Below, piece by piece: positions 21,265 through 30,105 of a stretch of DNA of 33,354 bases. Within the stretch, counting starts at the first letter, position 1. Every line of letters starts with the position of its first letter. Position numbers and translations under genes: made by a program. This DNA is from a virus, in the IMG/VR virus record IMGVR_UViG_3300030060_007603, positions 1-33,354 of that record. One strand, written 5' to 3'. Under the pieces are notes generated by a model that saw only the letters and a program-made list of their open reading frames with translations, made no database searches and had not been told where the DNA came from.

Positions 21265-21579
21265 CTATCCTAAAGCGATTGCCAAAGCAGCAGCTTGTGG
21301 GTCAGTTTCTGAAATTGTTCCAGTTACTGACATTGTACTTGTAATAGCATTACTAGAAATATTGATTTGAAACAACTCAATATTATCTGAACCATCATTT
21401 ATTTTTACTTTAAGAACTCCACTCGTTCCATTATCTACCCACATTGTACCTGTCGTTACTGATCCTGGAGCTGAACTACCAATATGCATTGTGTTAAATG
21501 CTCCTAGAATATTATTGAGTTCAGTACGAAAAGAACTGAATCCTTGGTTAGCTAGAGATACATCTGAAACTTGACTCAT
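21265..21579 (-). CDS. Small tail-associated structural protein
   Basis: 104 residues. It contains VSLANQGFSSFRTELNNILGAFNTMHIGSSAPGSVTTGTMWVDNG and LKVKINDGSDNIELF. The NNxLxAxxTxxxGxSAP-TTGTxWxDT-LKxRxxD layout is typical of short proteins following the tail tip gene in siphoviruses. Probably part of the tip or fibre base. Confidence 0.6.
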   Translation of the reverse strand: MSQVSDVSLANQGFSSFRTELNNILGAFNTMHIGSSAPGSVTTGTMWVDNGTSGVLKVKINDGSDNIELFQINISSNAITSTMSVTGTISETDPQAAALAIALG

Positions 21580-21596
21580 AAATGTTTTATAAAGTT

Positions 21597-24500
21597 TTAT
21601 GAAGAACTTTGCAACCCAAAACCCTTAGCAATATAATCAAAAGTTCTATCAACTGCTGAACCAGAAGAATTAACAAAACTTATGACAAATCCACTAGTTG
21701 TTTTACTTGATATAGTAAAAATATCACCTGTCTGCATATTTTGAGCCGCAACACCAATAGAAGGAACTGATTGAAAAGCATTAGCGTAAGTTACAGTTTT
21801 AGATCCTGAGCTTGTCGCTACATTACTTTCTCCAATCGTTCTTTCTTCCATGTTAAGTTTTATAGCAATATTTCTTACGTTACTTGAAGTTTGGCTGTCA
21901 TCGTTAGTAAGTTTTAATCTAAATTTAGCGAATCTAAATTTGAAAGTAGCTGATTGTGTAATATCAACAAAGTTAGTACAGTTAGCTAATGAGGTAGTTG
22001 ACGTAGCAATCTGTACTCTATGAAAAGCGTGTATTTGTTCTGTGCCATCAAAAGGAGCTTTTGCTTCGTCAAACAATAATGCACCACGACCAGAATCAAA
22101 TTTATCATAAGGGTTTTCTGCATCTAAAGTTATTGTCGGTTCAATGTTGCCATCAAATATTGCATCTAAAGATAAAGAGTTAGAAAAGTTATAAAAACCT
22201 TTTGCGTCTCTGTTAGTATTAAAAAAAGTTGGATTAGATGTGTTATCAGTTCCTCCTAAATCAAAGTCACCAACAGGAGAATCAAAGTTACCAGACGTAT
22301 CATCAAAATTAGTTACAGTATCTAATGTTAAAATCACATCGCCAGATTCATCAATCTTAACAGCTAATGGAAAAGTAGAATCCATTTGAGTTTGTGCTCC
22401 TACAATATCTGGCGTTTCAGTAAAAGTTGATATTTGTTTGTATGCTTGTATATCTGAAATATTAGTTGTTACGATAGTTGCTTCTGCAGAACTATTTGAA
22501 TTTTTATCAACAGCTTTAATAAGGTACGAACCAGTTCTTGCAGGAACAATAGCAAAATCACATTTTCTACGAGTACATCTAACAAGGTTTGTTGAGTTTA
22601 ACCACTGTGCACCAGAAGTTGCATTCTGATATCTTATTTCATAAAAACTTATATCAAGATCAGATTGTTGGCTTGGAGGAGTCCAAGTTAATTTCATGTG
22701 ATCTTGTCCGTGCATTTCTACAGCGAAATCTTCTACATTGCTTGGTACTTCAACTCCACCTACTATAGTTCTAGATGCAGAAGTATAAGGAGAGGCAACG
22801 CCTAATGTGTTTACTGCTCTAGCTCTAACATTATATACTTCTCCATCAACTACGTTTAACATTTCATAATTAAGTTGTATTCCACGACCTATAACTTTGA
22901 AATTAGTTTCAGTAGATTTTTTAGCTTCAACTTGATATTCTCTTACGAACTGATCTGTACTAGCTCCAACTAAAACATTTAACCTAGTGATAACGATACC
23001 ATCTGCATATTCAACTAACTCATCACTAAGAGTTAATGAAGCTGGAGCAGTTATTACATTTGGATTTGCTAGTGATGTATCAGGTATCGTTGGTACTGCT
23101 GATTGTGTTGCAAATGTGTAAAAACTATCTTGATGTTCAACTAAAGTTAAATTAACTGCTTGATCTTTTCTTATTACAACTCCAACAACTCTAAAAGGTT
23201 TGTTAGTAAAAGCTGGAGTAGAATGAGTTACATTAACTATATCGCCTATAACTAAATTCATTGCTTCGCCTGTTGCTATGAGAGATACTCGTAATCCGTT
23301 TCTAGACCTACGTAAAATTATTTCAGCGTGTTCTTGAGCTTGATGAAAACTTGTAACTGTTTGTAATGTAAACCTACCTTCTAAAAGTTCTTCACCATCT
23401 GCAGTTTTCATTGTTGCGTGTTGATCTGCAGAGGCGAGAGAACTATCATCATTGGGAGGGAATGAAGCTGTATTGTTTCTGTAATTTAAATCTATATCAG
23501 GGAAGTCAATAACAACTCTATTATATTTATTTGTTTTATCTTCTGATTGTAATTTTATACCACCGATAATATCACTTTCACTTAAAGACAAAACACTAGA
23601 GCCTGTACTTTCAATAACTAAATGATATTTACCACCAGCATAAGATAACAATCCACGACAACCTGTTAAAAGTTCTCTAAGATTGTTTAATACTTTGTTC
23701 TTTGTTTCTAAAGCTACATTAGTATCTATTAAGTTTATAGTATTACCACTAGAGCTATCAGTTGGGTCTGTTACTGCTGATCCTGTAGGAGTTATAGTTG
23801 TATCTGCAACTTGTGAGGCAGTATAGAAACTAGGTATATCTATGTTTGTTAATGGTACTCCTTTACCAAATCTTGTATTTCTTAAATAATCAAGAATAAC
23901 GAAAGCTGGATTGGTTGAATATTGATTTGTAGTTTCATTACTTGAACTGTTAAATGTAGATATTTTTCTACCTTGTATTAATGCGTTGATTGTTGGAACT
24001 CTAGAAAAAACATCTGGATTAAATCTTAATCTTAATGCAAGATATGTTACGCCTCTAAGTCTGTGATTACTAGTCCAATTAGATAAAGCACCATCTAGCA
24101 AAGTAGAAGCAACTTGATCATCATCACCATCAAAAAACTGCATAGCTACATGTGATTGATTTGTTGTTGAGCCATCATCATTTTGTTTATCTGCGAACTT
24201 ACCATAATATAAAGTTTGATCTGTAAAACTACTAGGCGATGTTGCACCACTGCTATCTGACGTATTGAAGTCTGTTACTTCTATGTCATCTAGAAATATT
24301 TTTTTACAAGCATTAACTTGACCCTCTCCCATAACTAAAGCTAAATATAGAAACTCATTATTACTGCTTGTTTCTACAAAAACTAAAGTACCACCTACAC
24401 GCCTCATACCATAAATCAAAGGTAGACCTGCTGAACTTGATTGTTTATTTACTAGTATTGAATCTGTTCTAGTTGTTGGGTCATTAAACTCATTATTAAA

Positions 24501-24635
24501 ATCTGGTATATCAGGTATCGGTACAATCCAAGAAATTACATCTGCTATAATATCTGTTATACCTTCAAAGACATCTTCTATAATATCTATTACATCACTT
24601 ATGATAGGTATATCAATATCAGGAAGACCACACAT
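21597..24635 (-). CDS. Tail tip host-specificity protein (gpJ-like)
   Basis: 1012 residues, the largest protein. Its N-terminus is rich in Ile/Asp (PDIDIPIISDVIDIIEDVFEG). A region with LPLIYGMRRVGGTLVFVE and LALVMGEGQ, then RLRGVTYLALRLRFN and AFVILDYLRNTRFGKG, matches the tail tip J core that forms the hub. Fibronectin III-like domains follow (about 530-720, VEDFAVEMHGQDHMKLTWTPPSQQSDLDISFYEIRY). The C-terminus is a beta-rich tip (TFDYIAKGFG). It closes the tail tube and contacts the receptor. Confidence 0.85.
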   Translation of the reverse strand: MCGLPDIDIPIISDVIDIIEDVFEGITDIIADVISWIVPIPDIPDFNNEFNDPTTRTDSILVNKQSSSAGLPLIYGMRRVGGTLVFVETSSNNEFLYLALVMGEGQVNACKKIFLDDIEVTDFNTSDSSGATSPSSFTDQTLYYGKFADKQNDDGSTTNQSHVAMQFFDGDDDQVASTLLDGALSNWTSNHRLRGVTYLALRLRFNPDVFSRVPTINALIQGRKISTFNSSSNETTNQYSTNPAFVILDYLRNTRFGKGVPLTNIDIPSFYTASQVADTTITPTGSAVTDPTDSSSGNTINLIDTNVALETKNKVLNNLRELLTGCRGLLSYAGGKYHLVIESTGSSVLSLSESDIIGGIKLQSEDKTNKYNRVVIDFPDIDLNYRNNTASFPPNDDSSLASADQHATMKTADGEELLEGRFTLQTVTSFHQAQEHAEIILRRSRNGLRVSLIATGEAMNLVIGDIVNVTHSTPAFTNKPFRVVGVVIRKDQAVNLTLVEHQDSFYTFATQSAVPTIPDTSLANPNVITAPASLTLSDELVEYADGIVITRLNVLVGASTDQFVREYQVEAKKSTETNFKVIGRGIQLNYEMLNVVDGEVYNVRARAVNTLGVASPYTSASRTIVGGVEVPSNVEDFAVEMHGQDHMKLTWTPPSQQSDLDISFYEIRYQNATSGAQWLNSTNLVRCTRRKCDFAIVPARTGSYLIKAVDKNSNSSAEATIVTTNISDIQAYKQISTFTETPDIVGAQTQMDSTFPLAVKIDESGDVILTLDTVTNFDDTSGNFDSPVGDFDLGGTDNTSNPTFFNTNRDAKGFYNFSNSLSLDAIFDGNIEPTITLDAENPYDKFDSGRGALLFDEAKAPFDGTEQIHAFHRVQIATSTTSLANCTNFVDITQSATFKFRFAKFRLKLTNDDSQTSSNVRNIAIKLNMEERTIGESNVATSSGSKTVTYANAFQSVPSIGVAAQNMQTGDIFTISSKTTSGFVISFVNSSGSAVDRTFDYIAKGFGLQSSS

Positions 24636-25075
24636 TAATTAAATCTCCAATTCTTACCCATATCTTCAAAACCTAATTTTTCTAATACAGGATCAATATT
24701 TAATTTTGTAGAGATAGATAAATTTATAGCATCTTTTTTTGCAATCTTTTGAACTGCTCCAAGTAGATTTCTAAAAATAATAAAATTTCTGTGTTCAGGT
24801 AGAACATAAACAAAATGTATATTGTATAAAGGCGTATCGCTCCACCAATGAGTAGTCTTGTAAAAAGCAATACAACCAATTATTTCTTCATTATCGTTTA
24901 GGCTACAACATATTATTTTACCTTTAGTAATAAGCATATCTAATAACTTAAAAACTTTATCCTCAGAAATATCTGGTAAATTTAAGTCTCTTAAATCTCT
25001 TTTAAATTTTTTCAGTAACTCATAAACATTGTCTAAGTCTTTTTCATTAGCTTGATAGAATTTATATTTATCCAC
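24635..25075 (-). CDS. GNAT-like acetyltransferase
   Basis: 146 residues. The core IIGCIAFYKTTHWWSDTP, YNIHFVYVLPEHRNFIIFRNLLGAVQKIAKKD (motif A, the acetyl-CoA loop region) and LEKLGFEDMGKNWRFN is that of GNAT enzymes. The usual Q/RxxGxG/A loop is divergent here (EHRNFIIFRNLL), so activity is uncertain. It lies where lambda-type phages carry a NlpC/P60 peptidase and gpI. Possible substrate: a tail or capsid protein, or a host factor. Overlaps its neighbours by 8 and 1 nt. Confidence 0.65.
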   Translation of the reverse strand: MDKYKFYQANEKDLDNVYELLKKFKRDLRDLNLPDISEDKVFKLLDMLITKGKIICCSLNDNEEIIGCIAFYKTTHWWSDTPLYNIHFVYVLPEHRNFIIFRNLLGAVQKIAKKDAINLSISTKLNIDPVLEKLGFEDMGKNWRFN

Positions 25076-25640
25076 TATTACCCCACTTTAAATCTTTTAT
25101 TATCTGATCTGCAAACTCAAAACCTTTATCTCCACTAAAAAATCTTTGTTGTGTTGTATTGTTTGTAATACGACCATTTACTTGACCACTATTAGCAAAG
25201 TAACTTTCTAGATCTAATTTAAGAACAGATGAAGTTGTTGAATCATTAATTTGAAATGAATTAATGAACCCATGATAAACTAAAAAAGGATCAGCTATGA
25301 TTGAACCAGAGCTATCTAAGAAAGCTCTAAATATTTTAACCTCATCATGTATTACATTATTATTTAAAACTAATGCAATATAAGTTTGATCTACTCCTGT
25401 AAGTGTTAGATTTAATCTAGAAACTTGTACGCCTTGACTTTCAGTTACATTAGAAACATCAAGTAAAACTCCAGACGATAAGTAAGTCGTAGATGAACCA
25501 GAAACACTAGAAGTTAAAGGAAAACTGTTTTCTGTGAAAGCTAGATTAGAACTACCTAAATTTATATTTATCAAATGAACAGCGTTTATGTTTTTAGTTG
25601 CTAGTTCTGTTGTTACTGCAGAAGTAAGACCTCTTGACAT
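25068..25640 (-). CDS. Minor tail protein (gpL/DUF2163-like)
   Basis: 190 residues. VHLININLGSSNLAFTENSFPLT, then SRLNLTLTGVDQTYIALVL, then a C-terminal SGQVNGRITNNTTQQRFFSGDKGFEFADQI, the last recalling the QxxxFxxDxGFEyA segment of DUF2163/gpL-type proteins. These connect the tube to the tail tip. Overlaps gpM-like gene by 1 nt. Confidence 0.65.
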   Translation of the reverse strand: MSRGLTSAVTTELATKNINAVHLININLGSSNLAFTENSFPLTSSVSGSSTTYLSSGVLLDVSNVTESQGVQVSRLNLTLTGVDQTYIALVLNNNVIHDEVKIFRAFLDSSGSIIADPFLVYHGFINSFQINDSTTSSVLKLDLESYFANSGQVNGRITNNTTQQRFFSGDKGFEFADQIIKDLKWGNSG

Positions 25641-26233
25641 TAGAAAGCCTCAATAACATCTATCTCATAATTAAATAATAATTCAGAATTAGAATCAGAT
25701 TGATTAGTTATAAACTCTTGCACATCACTATTTAATCTTACTGTTATAGGCACACTATCAAAACTTATAGCAGAACCTGACACAGCAGATTTTAGAGGAG
25801 GCTCAATGGTTAAAGTTCCTGAACTAATATCTGAATTATCTTCAACAACCATGTATACTTTATTATGAGAAGCAAACTTAATTAAATCACCAGCTAAAAA
25901 ACTTCCTGATCTAGTACCACCTAAAGTTATAGAAGTTGCTCCAGCACTAGCTGTACCTGTTGGGCTACCAGCTACAGTGCCTCTAGCGTTACCGATATAA
26001 CTAGGCAAAGTAATTGTAAAAGTCTCTTTTCTAGATCTTTGCTTCATGATGAAAGCCATAGTAGAGGCAAACTCTGATCTAGATTTTACAGGATAAGATA
26101 AAGTAAAACTAAATCTTTGTCCGTCTATTTGTCTAGTAAACTGTGTTCCATCATCTGCTGTTGAAATAAGAGTTCTTTGATTAGTTCTGAAGTTTATAGC
26201 TTGGAAATCTGTTAAAGGTAATGACCCACTCAT
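25640..26233 (-). CDS. Minor tail protein (distal tail/gpM-like)
   Basis: 197 residues located between tape measure and gpL-like genes, the place of a distal tail protein. Pattern: TRQIDGQRFSFTLSYPVKSRSEFASTMAFIMKQRSRKETFTITLP, then FLAGDLIKFASHNKVYMVVEDN and an edge strand FNYEIDVIEAF. Mostly beta. Assignment rests on synteny more than on sequence. Confidence 0.6.
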   Translation of the reverse strand: MSGSLPLTDFQAINFRTNQRTLISTADDGTQFTRQIDGQRFSFTLSYPVKSRSEFASTMAFIMKQRSRKETFTITLPSYIGNARGTVAGSPTGTASAGATSITLGGTRSGSFLAGDLIKFASHNKVYMVVEDNSDISSGTLTIEPPLKSAVSGSAISFDSVPITVRLNSDVQEFITNQSDSNSELLFNYEIDVIEAF

Positions 26234-28134
26234 ACTAGTTTAGCTCTTCCTTTATCTGTTACTGCAGTATTGATTATGTTCACTATTGTTCCTCTTTCAT
26301 TATTTAATAAAGATCTAAAACCTCTAGTATCAACTGCATTGATTGTAAAGTTAACATGTACTGTTTGTGCTCCTAATTTATTATTAGGTACTATGTTTCC
26401 TCCTTGATCTGGTACAAATAATTCTGGTCCAGCTTCTCCAACTATAAAAGGTTTATCTCTATCAACTCTACCTCCTAATCTTCTACCTGTATATTGTTGT
26501 TTTGCAATCGTGGCTACTTGCACTGCTCCTAAACCACCGATGATTCCAGCGAGTGGAATTCCCAAAGGTCCAAGTGCTAATGCTTTTGATACACCTCTTG
26601 CAGTGTTCATTATAGCGTCTCTTATTGCTAGTGCTTTATTTAATGCAAACGCAAGTCTATTATGTTTAGCTAACTCTCCAAGTAATTCTCTACCAGACGC
26701 TTTAGTTAAATCCATTATTTGATCGTTAGTAAGTCTTTCTAATTCTAGCTCATTAAATTTACCATTTTTAATTATTTGAAGTTGTTTATTAAATCTTTCC
26801 TCTTGTCGTCTTAATCTTTCAGCATCTTGTTTAGCTTCTTCTTGTATTTGTTTTCTTCTTATCTCTAATAATTCTTCGGATAATTTTTTATCTAATTTAA
26901 TTATACTTAAATTTATTCTCTCTCTTTGAACTTTAGATAGTTTTTGATTTTCTAATTCTTTCTCTAATATGTCTCTTTTCTTTTCAAATGCAGAAACTAA
27001 CGCTTGTTCTTCTGTCAATAAAAAATCTAATACAGATTGCGTTTGTTTGCTAAACTCAACAGCTTTTACTTTCGTTACACTTTCCTCATTCTTTTTTTGT
27101 TCTTCATTAAGTTTGTTTATTTTTTGTTGCACTGTAAGAATAGCATCTTCTATTTGTTTAATTAAGTTAGCTGTATCTTCTGGAAATAATAATCTACTAA
27201 ATAATCCTGAGAAACCTTGTATACTTTCTAGATGATCTTCTAGTATTCTTAAATTAAGATTGAGGTTTTCGTTACTCTTTGCAAGTTCACTTATATTTTC
27301 TGAGCTAGCAAAAAAGAATTCATCTAATTTACCCATATCTGTAGCAAAGATATCAAGTATTAAAGTAGTCTCTTCTAATAAATCTTTGTACGCTTTCGTA
27401 ACTCCTAATGCCTCTCCTAGTTTTACAACTGCTCTATCAAAGGCATTACCAAAAGCAGTTTCTAATGAATCAATAGTTGCATCTAATTTTTTAAATTCAT
27501 CATCTAATAGAGTTGCATTTTCCAACATCTCAAAAAATACATCTGCTGTTAATTTACCTGATAATGATAGCTCTCTTAATTTACCGACACTTACACCTGT
27601 CTGTCTAGCCATGATAGATAGAGCAGGTCCAAGACCTTCAACGATTGATCTAAATTCATCGCCTCTAACAGTTCCTGAAGCCATCGCTTGTCCAAACTGT
27701 CTGATAACTGCTTGTGCTGTCATAGTATCAGCTCCAGCTAATTGTAGAGCTTTTGACAATCTATTTGTTACAACTAAAACTCTTTCATCTGATACGCCTA
27801 ATTCTTCTGTTGCTATTCTAAGTTTAGTAAATAGATCAATAGTTTCAATTAATCCTGTTCTGTTTTCGGTTGCGGCTTGGGTTAGCTGTCTGAATCTAGA
27901 TTCTAATTCTTCGCTAGAGTCAGTGACAAGTTTTAATCTGTTTCTTAAATTTTCAAATTCAGCAGAAGTATTTTTTATTGTTCTTAATGCAATTCCTGTA
28001 CCTAAGGTTATAAGTGCATTTCTTAAAGTAAATATACTAGCTCCTACACTTTTGATTGAGCCTTTCGTTTGGTTAAGTTCTCTTCTGGCTTGTGATCCAT
28101 CGGCAGTAATTTTAATTTTCATTTGCTCTGCCAT
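26230..28134 (-). CDS. Tape measure protein
   Basis: 634 residues. The N-terminal region IKITADGSQARRELNQTKGSIKSVGAS, then GIALRTIKNTSAEFENLRNRLKLVT and TGLIETIDLFTKLRIATEELG, MASGTVRGDEFRSIVEGLGPAL is the tape measure domain. A coiled coil (about 330-450) and a hydrophobic helix pair (MNTARGVSKALALGPLGIPLAGIIGGLGAV) follow, with a C-terminal AGPELFVPDQGG segment. At about 1.5 Angstrom per residue the tail should be about 95 nm. The start overlaps the gpGT stop (TAATG). Confidence 0.9.
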   Translation of the reverse strand: MAEQMKIKITADGSQARRELNQTKGSIKSVGASIFTLRNALITLGTGIALRTIKNTSAEFENLRNRLKLVTDSSEELESRFRQLTQAATENRTGLIETIDLFTKLRIATEELGVSDERVLVVTNRLSKALQLAGADTMTAQAVIRQFGQAMASGTVRGDEFRSIVEGLGPALSIMARQTGVSVGKLRELSLSGKLTADVFFEMLENATLLDDEFKKLDATIDSLETAFGNAFDRAVVKLGEALGVTKAYKDLLEETTLILDIFATDMGKLDEFFFASSENISELAKSNENLNLNLRILEDHLESIQGFSGLFSRLLFPEDTANLIKQIEDAILTVQQKINKLNEEQKKNEESVTKVKAVEFSKQTQSVLDFLLTEEQALVSAFEKKRDILEKELENQKLSKVQRERINLSIIKLDKKLSEELLEIRRKQIQEEAKQDAERLRRQEERFNKQLQIIKNGKFNELELERLTNDQIMDLTKASGRELLGELAKHNRLAFALNKALAIRDAIMNTARGVSKALALGPLGIPLAGIIGGLGAVQVATIAKQQYTGRRLGGRVDRDKPFIVGEAGPELFVPDQGGNIVPNNKLGAQTVHVNFTINAVDTRGFRSLLNNERGTIVNIINTAVTDKGRAKLV

Positions 28135-28304
28135 TATCTTTTTTTCCTTAGTAGTTCCCTTTGTTTCATTTCATCATGCTTTATTTCATAATAAGCTAAC
28201 CACATTGTAAACTCAAACTCATCCATTTGCAATATTTCGCTAACGGTCTTATGAAGTTTCTCTGCTAGGAACATGACGGATCTGATCTCTCCGTCTTCTT
28301 TTAT
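28134..28304 (-). CDS. gpT-like extension of tail chaperone (via -1 frameshift)
   Basis: Reached from the G-like gene by slipping back one base on the A9 run at 28312-28304. The new frame is open for 56 codons, starting IKEDGEIRSVMFLAEKLHKTVSEILQMDEFEF and ending ELLRKKR with stop TAA at 28136-28134. LAEKLHKTVxEIL-M---EF--W-AYYE is the pattern of gpT-like tail chaperone parts. It has no good start of its own. Fusion product about 166 residues. Confidence 0.75.
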   Translation of the reverse strand: MKEDGEIRSVMFLAEKLHKTVSEILQMDEFEFTMWLAYYEIKHDEMKQRELLRKKR

Positions 28305-28633
28305 TTTTTTTTAAGCTCTTCTACAGTGGGTGACAGTAATATTTGATTGGCTAAGTCTATGACTATATCAGCCTGTGCTTTTCGCTTGAAGCGTTCTTTA
28401 TCTTCAAGTCCAAACATTTTTTCGCCATCTTTATTTTCACATTTTTGAATAATAACTTCAATCGCTGATAATACAGGATTGTCATTATTACGAAGTTTGT
28501 TTCTTTCAAGAATATTATAAGGTTTGACGAAAATAGCATTATCGCCTTCAAAACCCCACTCTGGTATTTCAATCTTCTTTACAGGAAGACTATCCCAGTG
28601 TTCTCTTATTCCTTTAAAATAATCTGCTGACAC
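28301..28633 (-). CDS. Tail assembly chaperone gpG-like
   Basis: 110 residues ending EELKKK at an A9 run. It begins MSADYFKGIREHWDSLPVKKIEIPEWG and holds FVKPYNILERNKLRN and DIVIDLANQILLSPTVEELKKK. Such proteins bind the tape measure and recruit tube subunits. It lies between tail tube and tape measure, exactly the G position in lambda. Confidence 0.75.
   Translation of the reverse strand: MSADYFKGIREHWDSLPVKKIEIPEWGFEGDNAIFVKPYNILERNKLRNNDNPVLSAIEVIIQKCENKDGEKMFGLEDKERFKRKAQADIVIDLANQILLSPTVEELKKK
28304..28312 (-). promoter_or_regulatory. Programmed -1 frameshift slippery site
   Basis: On the minus strand CTT AAA AAA AAA TAA: a run of nine A residues directly before the stop codon of the G-like gene. 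A_AAA_AAA is a classic slippery heptamer. A -1 slip opens the 56-codon T frame up to the tape measure start. No strong downstream stem is evident by eye. Confidence 0.75.
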
Positions 28634-28643
28634 TAAAAACTAA

Positions 28644-29030
28644 TTATACTGTTAGTCTTGAAACGCCACCAGAAAATTGCACTGTGAAAGTACGAGCGAT
28701 AATATCGTCCATGCTTACTGATGCATCTTCACCTGTAATGATCGCAGTACCAGAAAAATATTTGTCAGAGCTATCTGCTCCTTCTGGATATAATTCTAAA
28801 GTTACTGAGTTTCCAGGAATGAGTGCCTCTTGACCTGAATCAGTTCTATCATAGTGTACTTCTACAGTAGCAGTAGCATCGCCTCGTAGAGCTTTATATG
28901 ATTTGTTTGAATCAGTTAGTGCAGTATCTTCAACTGTATCTGCAGTCATATTTAAAGTAAAATTTTTCACTTCACCTAAAGTGCTTCCACCTACTTTTAC
29001 AACTCCTGCTTGTCCTGTTGCTGTTGCCAT
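28644..29030 (-). CDS. Major tail tube protein
   Basis: 128 residues: MATATGQAGVVKVGGSTLGEVKNFTLNMTADTVEDTALTD, then ATATVEVHYDRTDSGQEALIPGNSVTLELYPEG, then FSGTAIITGEDASVSMDDIIARTFTVQFSG. This is the two-sheet pattern of siphovirus tube proteins (xGxVKxxGxxVxEVxxxxL, FxGxAxVTxxxxxVxxDxxxxxxVxFxG). GAGGAG precedes its ATG. Polymerises into the tail tube. Confidence 0.8.
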   Translation of the reverse strand: MATATGQAGVVKVGGSTLGEVKNFTLNMTADTVEDTALTDSNKSYKALRGDATATVEVHYDRTDSGQEALIPGNSVTLELYPEGADSSDKYFSGTAIITGEDASVSMDDIIARTFTVQFSGGVSRLTV

Positions 29031-29033
29031 GTT

Positions 29034-29195
29034 TTACTCCTCTTCTTTATTTTGTTCTATAATCTTTTTTGTTTTCGGTCTAGTCTTTTCTTCTTCTTTT
29101 TTATAGCCCTGACTTAGATAGAAATCAAGATTTTCACTATCTGTTTCTATAAAATCTTTGCCATTAGGAAAGAATATTTTAATTTTTTTTGCCAT
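29034..29195 (-). CDS. Small protein between tail terminator and tail tube
   Basis: 53 residues: MAKKIKIFFPNGKDFIETDSENLDFYLSQGYKKEEEK, ending in a Lys/Glu tail. The ATG overlaps the upstream stop (TAATG) with GGGAG in front; the end supplies the GAGGAG for the tail tube gene. It resembles the 47-residue protein at 30586 (GYKK-E-KT--K-KK). Probably a minor tail or head-tail peptide. Confidence 0.65.
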   Translation of the reverse strand: MAKKIKIFFPNGKDFIETDSENLDFYLSQGYKKEEEKTRPKTKKIIEQNKEEE

Positions 29196-29638
29196 TACGA
29201 ACTCCCTCTAGTAAATTCATACAATACTCTTACCACAATTCTTACTCCACCATAAGGAAATAATACGCCCTCATCTGTGTTAGCTTCAATCATCTGTGTA
29301 TGTAAAGCATTGCCACCTCTAGTTATATCGTTATCTAAAGTTTCTTCAACTACTTCTATTAATTGGTTTCTTAAAGTATCTATATTAGAAGTTGTTCCTT
29401 TAACAAATCCTACAATAACAAAATCTATATTAGCTGATCTTTTTCCACTACCTACGCCTCCTATAGTGTGAAGTTCTCTAGTTTCATCGCCAGATTGAAT
29501 ATAAACTGCTGGGAATTGTGCTTGTGCTAGTTCTTCTGGTTTGAAAGGCTCACGCTGTATAAGTTTGAAAGTAATAGGCGAACTAACTGCTGTAAGTTTT
29601 GTTATAATATCTCCAGCTATATTTTCTCGTTTACTCAT
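29195..29638 (-). CDS. Tail terminator / tail completion protein (gpU-like)
   Basis: 147 residues: IAGDIITKLTAVSSPITFKLIQREPFKPEELAQAQFPAVYIQSGDE, then ANIDFVIVGFVKGTTSNIDTLRNQLIEVVEETLDND, then GVLFPYGGVRIVVRVLYEF. The mixed alpha-beta pattern and position before the tube gene match tail terminators. Caps the tube after assembly. Overlaps next gene by 4 nt. Confidence 0.7.
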   Translation of the reverse strand: MSKRENIAGDIITKLTAVSSPITFKLIQREPFKPEELAQAQFPAVYIQSGDETRELHTIGGVGSGKRSANIDFVIVGFVKGTTSNIDTLRNQLIEVVEETLDNDITRGGNALHTQMIEANTDEGVLFPYGGVRIVVRVLYEFTRGSS

Positions 29639-30102
29639 CTTATCCTTGCTTCTTTACTAAATGTTTTTTCAAATACGTTAAACAATCTTCTCTCTTCTGT
29701 TTTAGCAATACCAAAAAAAGGACGTTTTGGCAACTTACCTTCACCTGTATGATGTCTAAATGCTTTTTCAGATTCGGCAGCTCTAAGAAAAAATATTTCT
29801 CCTGTTGAACCTCTAACCCTAAATGACATTGCACTAAGCATAAGACCATCTAATACTAAATCAACAAACTTATTCTTTTTTCTTTTGAAAGCGTCAGATT
29901 GTTTATAGCTTTCAGAATATTTGATAAATCTACCTCCACCTAATTTTTGACCTTTTCTAGTTCTTTGATCTATTATTTGACGACCTAATGCACTTGCTTT
30001 AGCTAGGCTTCTTCTAGTAGCAGTTGGAAACTTATTTATTACTGATTTAAATTTACTGTCTATTTTTACAGTATTAGCTTGAACATTTATTTTTACAGCC
30101 AT
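29635..30102 (-). CDS. Neck / tail-completion protein (HK97 gp10 or gpZ-like)
   Basis: 155 residues, basic: FKSVINKFPTATRRSLAKASALGRQIIDQRTRKGQKLGGGRFIKYSESY, then a later FRHHTGEGKLPKRPFFGIAKTEERRLFNVFEKTF. The HxxGxGxxPKRPFxG segment is the mark of virion morphogenesis proteins of the gp10/gpZ group, which link head and tail. Confidence 0.75.
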   Translation of the reverse strand: MAVKINVQANTVKIDSKFKSVINKFPTATRRSLAKASALGRQIIDQRTRKGQKLGGGRFIKYSESYKQSDAFKRKKNKFVDLVLDGLMLSAMSFRVRGSTGEIFFLRAAESEKAFRHHTGEGKLPKRPFFGIAKTEERRLFNVFEKTFSKEARIR

Positions 30103-30105
30103 TGA

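Noticed and set aside
27260-28210. A 316-codon plus-strand open frame
   Set aside because: It lies wholly opposite the tape measure gene, has Ser/Asn/Leu-rich random composition, no ribosome site and no family pattern; the minus-strand tape measure explains the sequence.
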